Position numbers and translations under genes: made by a program | Assembly: GCA_947359465.1 (NCBI GenBank) | Contig: OX375880.1 | Span: forward strand, 13,958,120-14,022,119 | Origin: Metellina segmentata | Taxonomy: Eukaryota > Arthropoda > Arachnida > Araneae > Tetragnathidae | Direction of reading: 5' to 3' | DNA: 64,000 nt | In this document: positions 32,211-44,600 of the stretch, piece by piece | Position numbering within the stretch: the first letter of the stretch is position 1 | How the letters are laid out: each line of letters begins with the position of its first letter | The notes under the pieces: generated by a model | What the model was told of the DNA's origin: nothing | Seen by the model: the letters and a program-made list of their open reading frames with translations, nothing else | The model's database searches: none

Positions 32211-32438
32211 GAAAACAACACAAATTATTTCTTTTCTCAGGACGTAAAAATCGCTACCAATTTATAGGTTGTTAGTTATTTTAACGAACATAATAATGAA
32301 AATTGTCACAATTATTTTACTTTATATTAAACCTTACGCGGATCCCCCGACGTTGTTCATGCACCCCCAAAGTAATTTTAATTTGTCACAGACCCCTGGA
32401 GGTCCGTAGGGACTAATTTGAAAACCATTGTCCTAGAC

Positions 32439-33683
32439 CGTTAAAGATAGAGTACAAATTTCAACGGATTTGAAATCTGCGGAAAATTTCACATTAGATC
32501 AATACCTAAAAATACGAGTTTTTTAGAATAAATAAAATTTATAAATTGAATATCTTTTACATTTTTTGCAAGAGATAGTGACGTCACGCCAACCTTCGCG
32601 TTCAAAAAAATAAATAGTTTACATTTCCTGCCCTTTTACGATTTCAGCAAAAAAAAAAAAAAAAAAAAATTGGCTAGTAATGTTTAGTTCTTTTTTATAA
32701 AATCGGGATCGTTCGAGATAGATTGAATATTTCAATCTATCTTATACGCTTGATTTTCTTTTAATATTGGGAAGTTCTGAACGTTTTTTAAGATAAATTT
32801 CAACGAAGCAGTACAAAAACATAAAGTTTTAGCAATTTAGTTCTATGACTTTTTGCCATCTTTCAAGCAGCTGGAAAATTCTCTTTTATTTTTCAAATCA
32901 TTAGGCTTATTTGTAAAGAAGTTGTCGAGGTGCTATTTGACAGTCTCCGAAAAATTGGAACTCAAGGCCGTTCAGAGAATTTTTAAGTGACCTGAAGAGA
33001 TGAAAATAAATCTGAAAGACAAGGTCTGGTGAATAGGGGGGGGGGCGAGACACAAAACACTTCAGCCATACTCAATAAGTCTGTCTGATATTCAGTGAAA
33101 TGTGGGGCCGCGTATTGACATGCTGGAAGAAAACACCTCGACGATTGGCGAGTTCTGGGCGATTTGCTTCGATTTTTGCTTTTAATATTGCCATTTGAGA
33201 ACTGTATTTTCCCGAATTTTTTGTCTCATTTTGTGGCAACAATTAATAATGAACAATTTCTTTGTAGTCCCACCATACAGAAAGCCGTTTACAGATGATG
33301 GTCGTCCAGAGCGGGAATCATCTTCGAGGCTGAAATTTCCACGCTTAAATTTTTCGAACCACCTTCGGACTGTGGCCTTAGAAACAGCAGTACGTCCATA
33401 CACAGCGCACATTTTACGAGAAGTCTGACTAGCATTTTTTCGTTTCTTAAAATAAAAGAGCATAATATGACGAATATGAACTTTCTGTTTCTCCAATCAT
33501 TTATATTTTGTGACGTCACGCCGAATACCCATTTGGTTTTCGAAGCAAACCAACACCGCGGTCAACTTTGTTATGGCTGTTATCCAATAGACTACAAATT
33601 CCCATTTGGTTTGCAAAGCAAACCAATAACCCCCACAAAAGCAACTGGCACAGGCAGTGCCGGGCTAGCCACGAAGTGGATAG
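32439..33683 (+). mobile_element. Family-1 Helitron sequence, at least two joined copies
   Basis: CGTTAAAGATAGAG and CAACGGATTTGAAATC open the segment. An internal TTGGCTAG then T at about 32676-32684 (after a 21-A run) looks like one 3' end. TTTAGTTCTTTTTTATAAAA then restarts the body. GGTTTGCAAAGCAAACCAAT and GTGCCGGGCTAGCCACGAAG form the last 3' region, ending at 33683 before T. A mariner copy is embedded. Confidence 0.6.
32850..33510 (-). pseudogene. mariner transposase relic with internal deletion
   Basis: From 33496 the minus strand reads VHIRHIMLFYFKKRKNASQT, then CAVYGRTAVSKATVRRWFEK and FKRGNFSLEDDSRSGRPSS, a good mariner N-terminus. After a deletion it continues FFQHVNTRPHISLN, then YSPDLVFQIYFHLFRSL and KNSLNGLEF, the DD34D C-terminal part. 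Stops and a missing middle make it inactive. It lies inside Helitron sequence. Confidence 0.82.
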
Positions 33684-35146
33684 TTTTAAATAAAGAAAAC
33701 TCTTAAGACTCAAGTTTATTTTATTTCTTTAAGGAAAAAAAAATTTGTAATTGACATTTCAATAAACATAAATCTTTCTATTCCAGTTAAAATTTGAGAA
33801 TTCTGAAGAGATTAATAGTTTTTTAAATGCTATGAACCTACAACCTCATTACATATTTCTATCAGTCTGCCTAAAAATTGTCTCAATTTTGTTGAAAAGA
33901 TTGGCAATTCAAGACCACCTCCATAATATAGGTTTTATTATTTTATAGAAAAGTTGTTTATCTGCTTTTGAAGAGGCACTGTTAGACTTGCATACATATG
34001 AATTAATTATGATATGTACACAAAGTAAACTCCTGATTATCGGCAGGCAGAGGACCTGTTTTGCATCTTATCTGCTGTGTTTTGAAACAAAAAATAGATA
34101 AAAATTGTTAAAAAACATTTTCGTGTTGATTTGAGCCTTTCTTAGCCATTTTGCAGATTAACAGCGGAATTCGCTTATCCATGGTTGCCGCACCACTCAA
34201 TTCCGCTGATAATTGAGAGTTTACTGTATATATATATATATTTATTAAATTATTTTTATATATACATTCATGCATATAATTTATAACACAAAACATAAAA
34301 AAAGCAAAGAACCATACAGCCAGGGTGCAATCAACCCGAAAACGAAAGTCAAAACTAACCATGCAAGCACTGCAGACATAATATGGTAAGCAATATTATT
34401 TCAAAAACAAAAGGAAATTTAAAAGAAATATAGAAATAAAAAAGATATTTTTAAGTAGCAAGAATATTTATTGAGGTTATATTCGAAAATGAAAGTATTG
34501 TTGGATCAGGGTAAAATGAGAGAGAAGCCTCAACCAGACAACACAAAATGGTGTTTTCTACGTATGATACACTTATTGCTCCCACAAACACATGAAAGAA
34601 AACAATTTAAAAACCATATAAAAGAAAAAAATACGAAATCAAACCCACAAGAGCAGTTTGGAGACTGCAGACACCTAGCCCGCAGATCGCCACCAAATGC
34701 CACTATCCACTTAGCTTAGCAAAACCCTAACATTAATGACAGTTAAACTCTTCTTGCGTTGAGTGTTCCAATATCTATTTTAAAAAAGTGGAATCTAAAA
34801 ATTTTTTGTTTATCTCCAGCACTAATTTTAAAAATAACATTCAAATACAGTATAGTAGAATTGAAAGAATACGTTTCAGAAGTAGTAGGCAAATAGAACT
34901 AATCACTGGTTATATAATTGATACATTAAATACTTCAAGAATAGTATTAAAAAAAGGAAAAGGGTATTTATTATTGAGAAGTGTGTTTTGGAGATTATTA
35001 CATTTAAAAAGTTAGATTTTGAAAACAGACGCGTACACTCATACATGTATATCAGTACAGTAGACAAACATACTTTAAAAACGACTTTAACTAACACATA
35101 TTCACCTAAAATAAGAGACCAGAAATCAATCAAATCTATTTTGAAA
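33684..35146. other. Downstream of NPLOC4, nothing firm
   Basis: AT-rich intergenic sequence between the Helitron end at 33683 and the candidate NPLOC4 poly(A) site. The open frame 34988-35359 overlaps the NPLOC4 3' untranslated region antisense and has no signature. A TA microsatellite lies at about 34207-34222. Confidence 0.4.
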
Positions 35147-35152
35147 TTTATT
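35147..35152 (-). terminator. Candidate NPLOC4 poly(A) signal
   Basis: AATAAA on the minus strand 338 nt after the NPLOC4 stop, the nearest perfect hexamer. Another lies at 34967-34972. Confidence 0.4.
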
Positions 35153-35489
35153 CCTTTCAATGCATGTGTCTTTTGGTTATATCTTTATATTTTTACAAAA
35201 GAGTGCCAGGCTCGTAAAACAGATGTCGAGAGTGGAAACGAGCCTCCTGAAACTTTCGATGCGTCAAATCTCAAATGCTGGAGGAATTACAACTGTGAAA
35301 ATCCACTTGACATCCTTACAGAGTACAAAGTGATTGAAGAGATGCAAAACTCAATCTAGCAATTGAAGCTAGAGGCACTGTTCGGCTAGACGTTTTTTAA
35401 TTTTGTTCAAAGGAAAAGAAAAATCACAGCTCCTAGTAACGATTTTTTATCACACAGAGCGGCAGAATCGGAAATTCCTGTAAGTCCTC

Positions 35490-35620
35490 TTATTTTGGCA
35501 GGCTGCAGATTTCACAGGAGTCCACGTCAGGATTGTTGAGAAAAGTGCAGTACGGGCAAATCCACGAGAATTGAGGCCCTGGATGGGTTGAGTTTTGAGA
35601 AGGACTTGGACCAGATGAAC
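35490..35620 (-). CDS. NPLOC4: NPLOC4 last exon: NZF zinc finger and stop
   Basis: Acceptor TTTTTTCCTAG; the first two bases complete Gly with G from the previous exon. Encodes a Ser/Pro/Gln linker, then [20 protein letters not shown] and SLPK-stop. The four Cys, the conserved Asn and the Thr-Phe pair that contacts ubiquitin in NZF fingers are present. Phase and motif together make this secure. Confidence 0.96.
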
Positions 35621-38600
35621 CTAGGAAAAAATTAGACCAAATCAGTGGACAAATTGTGGACAGCTAAAAAAATATTAGCGACACTGAATCAGGAAAACCC
35701 CTTTTACATGCACGAAGCCCAAAAATTATAAATAACGCAGTCTAAGGTGAATGCCAAATACCAATAGTGAAGAATTTCAAATTAATATTCCACAAGCAAT
35801 CTATATTATATAAATAAAAGGATATGTGTGTATATTCTCTATACAAATCTACACCATTTGACCAATCCACACCAAATTTGGTACTTATACTTTAGAACAC
35901 AGGCTATAACTTCCCTATCTTCAGACCAATCTGTAGAACAAAGACCATGGAAAATCGGCACACACATACTCTCCAACATTGGTAACCCAGCCATCAGTTG
36001 CACTTCTTACCGACATATTACATACGACATAGTATCAATAAATCATTGATTAATTATAAATATTATAATAAAAGTTACTAAATAATAATTAATTAATAAT
36101 TAAAATAAATAAATAAATTTTAAAATATTGAATATTTAACTGAAACAAATATTTTAAAACAATATTCAAAATTATTGACTTAAGATACAAATGAATGAAT
36201 CTTATTTTAAAAGTCACATCTCATCAATAATTTTTTTTTGCATTAAAAATCAAGCCCTTTTTGTTTTTTTAAGTATTTCTTTTTAAGAACAGAGACACAT
36301 TTTGGACATGTTTCAGACATTAGTGGGGATTTTAGGCAAGACTGAGCCTGAACATTCATTCTCCCAGTAGGTGCACGATCACCTGTCTTTGCTTTTAAAA
36401 GGTTTCGAGCACTACATCCCAACCACAAAAGACCCACAAACTGGTAAGGAATGGACCCACTATCCATTTATCAACAAATCAATCGAATCTAGCATGTCTG
36501 TGCAAGAAGATCAGCTGCTGGAGATTGCAAATGACGGCGGCCTTAAAACTACGTTCGAGACAACAACTCTACCGGTGTTCTGGATTAAAGTCACGGTGGA
36601 ATACCCAGAGATTGCCACCACAGCACTTAAATCCCTATTGCCATTTCCGACAACCTATCTGTGTGAAGCGAGGTTTTCTGCAGCGACAGCAACCCAAACA
36701 ACGGAATAAACTGGATATAAGCACCACACTTCGGGTGTCATTGTCTCTTATTACCCCCAGATGGAACCGTCTCGTTGCAAAGAAACAAGCTCAGGGTTCT
36801 CATTGATTTAGCGTTATAGTGAGTTAAAATATTAAATCACTTTATATTCATTTTTTTTGTGTAACTATTTTATTTTGAAAGCATGTTTAAAAACAATTAA
36901 ATTAAAATTATTAAATCAAAACAATCTAAAATATAAACAATCAATGTACCCCCCTCAACGGGCCATGGTTGTTGTTGTTTCTCATGCCTACACTGTCACA
37001 CCGGAGGAGTCCAGACCCGTCGAAGATGGCAAGAGGCGAGGGGGGTGCGCCTTCCATGTAATTGAGCCCCATTGGGAGGAAGTCCGACTTTGCTCGACAT
37101 ACATGACACATCCGTTTTACAGGATGGTCCCTTTTATACATTCATTCATTCACACATATCGTAATTTAGATCCCATTCAGAGGCCGATAACCCCCTGATC
37201 AGGTACCCCCAGAGGTATTGATTTGGTATGGGAACATGGGGGACTTTGTGACCACGACCTATTTAACGTGCCCCAGTCACCATTAGTGAACACGACGGTC
37301 TTTAGCCAGGTCTCGCAATCATCAGAATTGCAGGCTCCGTCGAGGACAGAACCCACAACCCTTCTGATGCGAGCCCGACGCTCTACTGACTGAGCTACCG
37401 CGGCTCACTGTAAAATTATCAAACGTTGAACGTTCCAGGGCAATAAAAAGGTTGGGGTGTACTGTTTTAGATGACCCATTATGTAGAGGTTGTCAGATGG
37501 TAGAAGAGAGTCCTAAACATGTATTGTGTGACTGATTTTTACTCTGCACAACGATTTGAATATCTGGAATACCATTGTATCAAACCCTGGGAACTGGGCA
37601 ACATTCAAATCAGGTACATGCTGAAATTTATTTCGTCAATCTGTCTTTAGTGGATCAACAGGGGTTTTAGTACACCAGACTATTAGTCGAGGTGCTGGCA
37701 CTTTTCAGAGTCACGCCCCAAAATAAGTCATAGAATACTCTGCACTTACCTTCACTGTCTAATAGATGTTCTACTGTAGCCCACTTTGGACTTTTGGACC
37801 AATTGCTTGCAAGCTCCTTATCTTTGTTTTTTATAGCTTCTAACAAGGTTCCTAAGTCATCCTAAAACACAAGGGATGGCAGCAAGTTTTATTAAGTGGT
37901 CGGTCATTCAGGTTTCACGGCGCACTGTCCAGAGTAGGACAAACTGCGCCCAATGCCACATAAAACAGACAGACAACTTATAAAGTAATAAAACGTGATT
38001 TTTGGTTTGTCCTAAAATTTTAACTAGTCTTAGATAACAATTACAATGAATATAACATGCAACGAAAAGGGAGAATTTTAGAGCTGTTGTTCTTACGTGT
38101 ATAAATATTTTAGCAAATCCAGTTTGCATCTTTGCTGGAGTAATAAAAGGGTGCAAAAAGACAATGCACTAAAAGAATGAAATATCACTTATACACACAA
38201 ATAAAACACAATGGTCGTACCATGAGAGGCAAGAGGTCCATGGTAGCAATATAGATCAGGAGATGGAAATCAGACATTGCTTCCAGAAATTGATCTGAAT
38301 TGAACTGACGCAGGTAAGTGACAAGATGAGAGAAGTCCTGGAAGGTAATAATATGTGTTAGATTATGCAAGAAAAGTAAATCGTTTGGGGTAAATTAGTT
38401 TTATAGAAATTCATTACATTCTTCCAATTTAACATAAGTATGTCATTGAAACATAATGCATGCTTTTTCATCTTAAAATATTTTTACAGGCACTACAAAA
38501 ACCCATCAAATGTATAGATTGGATAAATTGAAACTAAATTACAAGCGCCATAATTTTTTAGATACGAAGTTTTTGAAGTAATGATTAGTAGAGGAGCAGA

Positions 38601-41600
38601 TTATAGTGGGCAGAGTTTAATTAGCATCACACTGGAGCAACACAACAAGCTATTGATGATGGTCCAGGAAATAGATCTGAGGACAATACCTCGTAATTTT
38701 GAACTAGGCCAATGACGAGGTTTACACCTGAGCAGGCACCACTCTCCCACACCATTCCAACATCAGGATATTTGAGACCACCAGTTTAACATGTACAAGT
38801 CCCCATGTATATGGTCTTTCGTTGGGATTGTTTCCTGTCCTCAACTACTGTTATTTGCTTGGCAGGTAACTGATTTAGTAATATTTTACACAAAATGGCA
38901 CTAAATATACACAAATAACTGTTTTAATGTTGTTTTTAGTTTGTACATCTTTCTTGAAATTAATGCCAAAGAAGGTTTCTACGACAATCTAGCTCCCATT
39001 GAGAAATTTTTCTTTAAAGATGGCCATGGCTTGGTGTCATTTAGAAAATTTTGTCCCTAAAGAAAAATTTGGAATTTTTTTCTTCCGAAGACAGGGTAAC
39101 CAAGTACTTTTCCGGAAAATCAGGAATAGTAAACAGATATGCTATACTTTCAGGTATTGAATGATAAACAGATCTATGATCCGTGTAAAAGAAGCTATCT
39201 GTGGGAAAGCTTTGTTTATGTTTAATCTGTCTACTAATTTAACAAGTGAATAAAAACCATGAACTCAAATGCCAACTCACCAGAGCCAATTACAAAACTG
39301 TATACTATGGAATAAATAACAGCATCTCAATTGTACAATCCGGATCCAGACTATAACTTTACAATCCGGATTCAGACTATAACTGTACAATCCGGATCCA
39401 GACTACAATTATATCTCTAGTAAAAGGAAGTGTTTGTGTGTCTGCATCTCTGTGCAGTGTCCTGATGAATCTATGACATTTACAATAATGATATATGGCA
39501 CGCAGGTAGTCCTACTATTTTGTGAATTTTAAAGACAGCCTGAATTTAAAAATTTAATCTAGAACATTTAAAAATTAATTTATTAGTTTTCTCCCTCTGT
39601 TCATTCTTTTCGCGAAGCTGATGTCACAGCTCCTCAACTGAAGAAAGCGTGTTTTGATTTACGTTGTTTATTAGCAAAACTTTCTTGCTAGTGATTTAAA
39701 CTTTGTTACGGGCAAGGACAATAGGAGGCTTTATAACTTCGTGATCAATAGATAGTAAAAATTTCAACGGATTTGAAATCTGTGGAAAATTTTACACCTA
39801 ATGGATATTTTAAAATTTACCTTTAAACTTAACACTTAAAAAATACCTTTAGATTTTCTTCAAATAAATAATTTTTTAATTGTAACCCACTTCACATCAA
39901 GTGAAAGTGGGAAACATTCTTAAAATTATTGTTTTTTCTTTTTAATGTTTTCAGTATCAGTAAAGATACAAAATAAATTGTTACTGGCAACGCCGTGCTG
40001 GCCAGATAGTTTTACACTAAAACAGTGTAACTACTGCAGTTTTATGACTGCAATAAGTTTCTAGAGCAGAAGGAAACAAGATATGAGAATGCAATTCAAT
40101 AGAAAGAATGTTACTCACTGATCCATGTTAAAGACGCCAACTGTGGAAATACATTGCTTACGTTGTTTAACCATTCCCCAATTTAAAAAGTAGATGAAAC
40201 CATACATCTTGGCCAATTCACCGGAGACTGATTACAAAATTGTACATGCATGAAATAACTACCAACAATTCAATTGTATACTCCGAACAGTGGTGGATTT
40301 AGGGGATGGCTATAGCCTAGGGCAGCAAATGTTTCGGAAAAATACCAAAGGCATAAGTTACAACTATAAAAACAAAAATTAAATAAACATGTTAACCAAT
40401 CTCTAATATTATAAAAGGAAGAGTTTCTTTCTTGCACGCTAAGTCCTGACAAATCTATGGCACTTACAGTAATGAGATTTGGCACACAGGTAGTTCAAAT
40501 TTTCTGCAAATTTAGGGTCACGGCAAATTGTAAAATTCAATCTAGAACATTTAAAAATGAATTTAATAGTTTTTCTCGCCGTTCTTTCTGTTAACGGAAT
40601 TGAGAAGCATCAAAATTTAGACTTTTCACCCTCATGTCACTATTAACTTCAGCCTTTGGAATTATGCCAAGTTTTTTTCACCTACTGTCTCGAAGGGGAT
40701 CGAGCAGATTCAAATGACCTTCGTTTGATTCGAGATTTATTCATTTTGATTTCCTGAGAAACAGATTCGAGTGTGAAAGAAAAGAAATTTTTAAAGTTAT
40801 CACTGACATTCTTCAGTGCTTTTTTTTTTTAGTCTCAGCAATCGTTAAAAATAGAATAAAAATTTTAACGGATTTGAAATCTGAGGAAGACTTTACACCA
40901 GATAGATACCTTATACGCAGGGTGTAAAAAAATCAATTAATCGGATTATTTTGATTTAAATAAGATTTTTCTATTTAAATTTCTGCAGGCCCTAAACACT
41001 GTTTATATAATAAATATATATAAATTTGTTAAATAAAAAATTGAGTTTGTGACATGACATGTAAACCAATATTTATTTTAAGTAAACAATCAGAATTTGT
41101 GACATGGTAAATCAATATTTACTTAACATTTATTTAACTTTAAAACACAAGTTGACATCCTACATAATTTTTCTTGAGAAAATTACATCATCATGTTAAC
41201 AAATTTATCAGCAAGTGTGAGTGAAAGACCTAAACTATAGTCTGAGAAGTAGAATAGAACTCAGAAATAATCAGACTATAGTAAATTCTGATTAAAAAAA
41301 ACTTCCGAGCAACAATAATAATTGGATTTTCACTTAGTTTTAATTCATATTGGATCTTTCTCTTTTCCTGCTGACATTTTCATGGCTGTGTGTGAAAATG
41401 TATATTTCTACTCTTTTAATCTCTATTGCTAACTACAAGAATAAGCAAACACAGAGGTTCCCAAACTTATCCAAGTGGTGGCACCCTTAAAAAAATTATA
41501 ATTTTCTCATAGCACCCTCGTCATCATGTAATATTTATCTATGGATCTTATTACATATATATACACATTTCATAATTGTAGCACTTTGAAAAAGAAATTA

Positions 41601-44600
41601 GAGAATTAAGAACATAAACATAATTAATGCAACTAGTATTTAAAATTCATACACAAACACTTTAATTTTACTTAATAAGAAAACATAGGTTGGTGAAAAT
41701 ATAAATAAAACAAATAAAATTAGAATTACCTTCATCATGCTCTTGGTAGGGGAGTGAACCGATTTTTGAAAAGTGATCTTAACCCTTTTTTCTGTTGCTT
41801 AGATTGGAGGTTACGGCGCTTCCCAGCACCTCTCATCTCTCTACGCAGCATCCCAGGGTGCTGCAGCACACACTCTTTGGGAGCTAAATAACAAATTCCT
41901 CAAAAACTTTACTTCCCACTTGTGTTTTTTTTAGCTAATAAAATAAGTCACCTCTTTCCTTTATAATTTTGAATCAAACTGTTGTATACTTCCTTTATAT
42001 TATGTGTGCTGTTAATCAGAAATATTTATACATTACTCTTCCTGGCATTTTGATTTATGTCATGTGTGTTTACATTACTGTTTCCAGTATATAGTATATT
42101 CTAATAAGTTACAACGCTGTAGCAATCTTTTATCATATGCAGTAATTGACCCAGTTCCCTCTGAGCTGGGTGTAACCATAAGTGCTGAAATCCCCATGAG
42201 TGCAGAAAAATTAAAGCATTTGACCACTTCTGTCATTTTTCTATGGTGTATTTACTTAGTTATAAAAATGTAAGATTAGTTGTTTACTTAAATCAGTGAT
42301 TTAAAAAAAAATCATTTGATCAAAATCATGATTTTAATCAAGTGATTTAAATCTTGACACCCTGCTTATATGTTTCATTTTCTTTTAATAAATAATTTAT
42401 CAACTAAATATTTATATTTTTTGGTTTGCGCAGCAAACCAATGACACAGGCAATGTGACCCCCCAAAAAAAGAATCATCACAAGCAACTCCGTTATGGCA
42501 GTTATCCAATAGGCTACAAATTCCCATTTGGTTTGCGAAACCAATAACCCCACAAAAACAACTGGCATGGTCAACGCCGGGCTAGTTTAAAAATAAAAAT
42601 AACATGTCGAGGGGGCGGAAAGTTGCCTGTAGGTCCTAGGCAGCAGAAGTGTAAATTCGCCACGACTTCGGATCCAGACTATAATTGTATTTTACGCTAA
42701 AACGGTATAACTAAACCAGAGTCTACGATTGCATTTTCTCAAGCAGTAGGAAACACAAGCTATAATAATCAATAGAAAGATCCATGCTCACCTGGACATG
42801 TCCTTCCAGTAATCGATTTTCCACAGGAAACGGTTTAATATTTGCATCTGCATAGAATGTGAATTGAGGCTCATTCGGAGTAGACACTGGGACATCCACA
42901 AGCAAGTATTCAATGGGCAGCGGCCGTGCAACTTGGGTCACTTCATTCCCATACGAATCCTTCACCTACATCGAAATTAAATATAGATTAGCAATTGGCA
43001 TAGAATCTACTTTTGGAGGGGAACACCCACTGAGGGGGCTATGGGTAACAGTATAAGCAACATTTACATGACCAAACCAATCGACTCGGGTAATTCAAGG
43101 GTGAAAGGAATTTTTGAACTTTACCCGCGTCGCCAAATAAGAACCAGTTTATATGCAAGCTGATATTTATGTGAGATTTTACCTCACTTCCTTTAATGTC
43201 TGCGTCACGTGACAAGCAGAGGTAATCTTCATGCTTTGTTTACATTCCTCTGGAAGCCAGTGCTACTAGGCTTTTGGGCAATTCTATTATAAATCTTATG
43301 GTGCCATCAAATATTTGTTGGATTACATGCATTCTAAAAGATTTATCAGCGCAACTACCTCGGCATTTGTCCATGATCAGAATAAACATTCTCCATTTTT
43401 ACGAGAGAATATAAACAAAGCTCAAGAGATTGTGGGATGCGAAATGCATTATGGGAAAGGAGGGTAACCTCAAAAACATAGGGACTTGACTAGGGTTGAA
43501 ATCAATCTGTGTATTTCCTCGCCTTTTCCCCACGCAGGGGAAGCAGAGTAGAAAAAACCTGTTTAATTATCCTTTTACCTGGGTATTTGGCTCATATAAA
43601 CGGTACTATAGAGTAGGTTCACTAGTTTTGAATATAGCAAGTATCTGCAAAATCTATAAAGGAAATTATTTCCTGGTTTGAAATATTATCTTTCTGTTAA
43701 GTGCACGTTTTAAGACTGAAAATAAATATTTAATTGTTAACAATTAAACAAAGAAATAGAAAAACTAATTTAAAACATGAATATGAACTTTGAAGCATGA
43801 TTCTATCATATAATTCTAATTGCCAAGACTAAAGGTTAAAACACACCCAGAAATTACAATTTTTGTTACTATGCCTTGCATTTGAAAAAATTAAGGATGA
43901 AATTCATGTTTCATTAATCTACTTTATGTAATTCTAAACATAATGCAAATGTAAATTTCAATTCCGCAAAAGAATAAATTTGATTAATGTGCTGTCCTTG
44001 AAATTGTTTCCAGAAATGAGAAATCGGTCGGAAAATAAAATAAAAGAAAGAGTGAAAATAAGTTTAGCACCAAATCCTGTTTTTAGTCCAGAAATAAGCT
44101 CAGCGTTGAATTAATTGCCTTTGAACAAGGAAAATTGAAGTAGAGTAATTGTGGGATGTCGCAGATGGGCGTTTTGTCATGTATTTTACTGAATATAAGA
44201 ATTAACACCAATAAATGTTTACAAATTGTATTCTATCATTCCTTCCCCGTCTTTATAAAAAGACAACCCAAATTTATAAGACTGCTTTTGGATAATATAG
44301 AGTAGCCAATATTGGGCATGATTGCTCCTTTTTACTTAAGCTACAATTTATCTGTATTTAAGCTTCTTTGCAGTAAAGAAACAACGACAAATCGAGTTGG
44401 CGCAGGTTGTCTGATGCTAAACCCTAGGTTTTTTTGCTTTCCGTCCAGTCTTGGCAACCCAAATTATAAATGTTGTGCTACACTTCCAACTTTTGAAGAG
44501 AGGAGAAGCAGTCAAATGCCTTCCATTACTTACTTTGTAGAAAACGTCAGGAACATACTGTTCATTTGTCGACTCTCGGACATAGCCCAGCTCTGGCGCA

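Larger units (their letters stand above)
27612..32430 (-). mobile_element. Relic hAT element, about 4.8 kb, with nested insertions
   Basis: Ends CAGTGCTTCTCAAACTTTG on the left and GGTTTTCAAATTAG (minus strand, after CAAT) on the right are imperfect inverted repeats. Flanking 8-mers TTCTAGAG and TCCTAGAC agree at six of eight positions, as expected of an old hAT target duplication. It encodes the ZBED5-like transposase relic at 29520-32210 and was later split by a LINE (27770-29090) and by a MITE (30327-31377). Confidence 0.6.
40400..42585 (+). mobile_element. Non-autonomous Helitron, family 1, with inserted hAT
   Basis: 5' end A|TCTCTAATATTATAAAAGGA; CCTGACAAATCTATGGCACT, TTGGCACACAGGTAGTTC; then after the inserted element GGTTTGCGCAGCAAACCAAT, CAACGCCGGGCTAG and T. 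Without the insertion the element would be about 740 bp, like its relatives. Confidence 0.72.
40288..42664. mobile_element. Probable hAT element enclosing a Helitron
   Basis: CAGTGGTGGATTTAGGG on the left and AAATTCGCCACG on the right are inverted relatives. ACTCCGAA (40280-40287) and ACTTCGGA (42665-42672) agree at six of eight bases. Almost all of the interior is the later Helitron at 40400-42585. Confidence 0.5.

Noticed and set aside
34988..35359. A 123-codon plus-strand open frame
   Set aside because: It lies antisense to the NPLOC4 3' untranslated region, has no domain, and its composition is that of AT-rich non-coding DNA.
39332..39409. Three regular 26-bp repeats as a CRISPR array
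   Set aside because: The units are directly adjacent with no spacers, and the genome is eukaryotic; a short tandem repeat beside a Helitron explains them.
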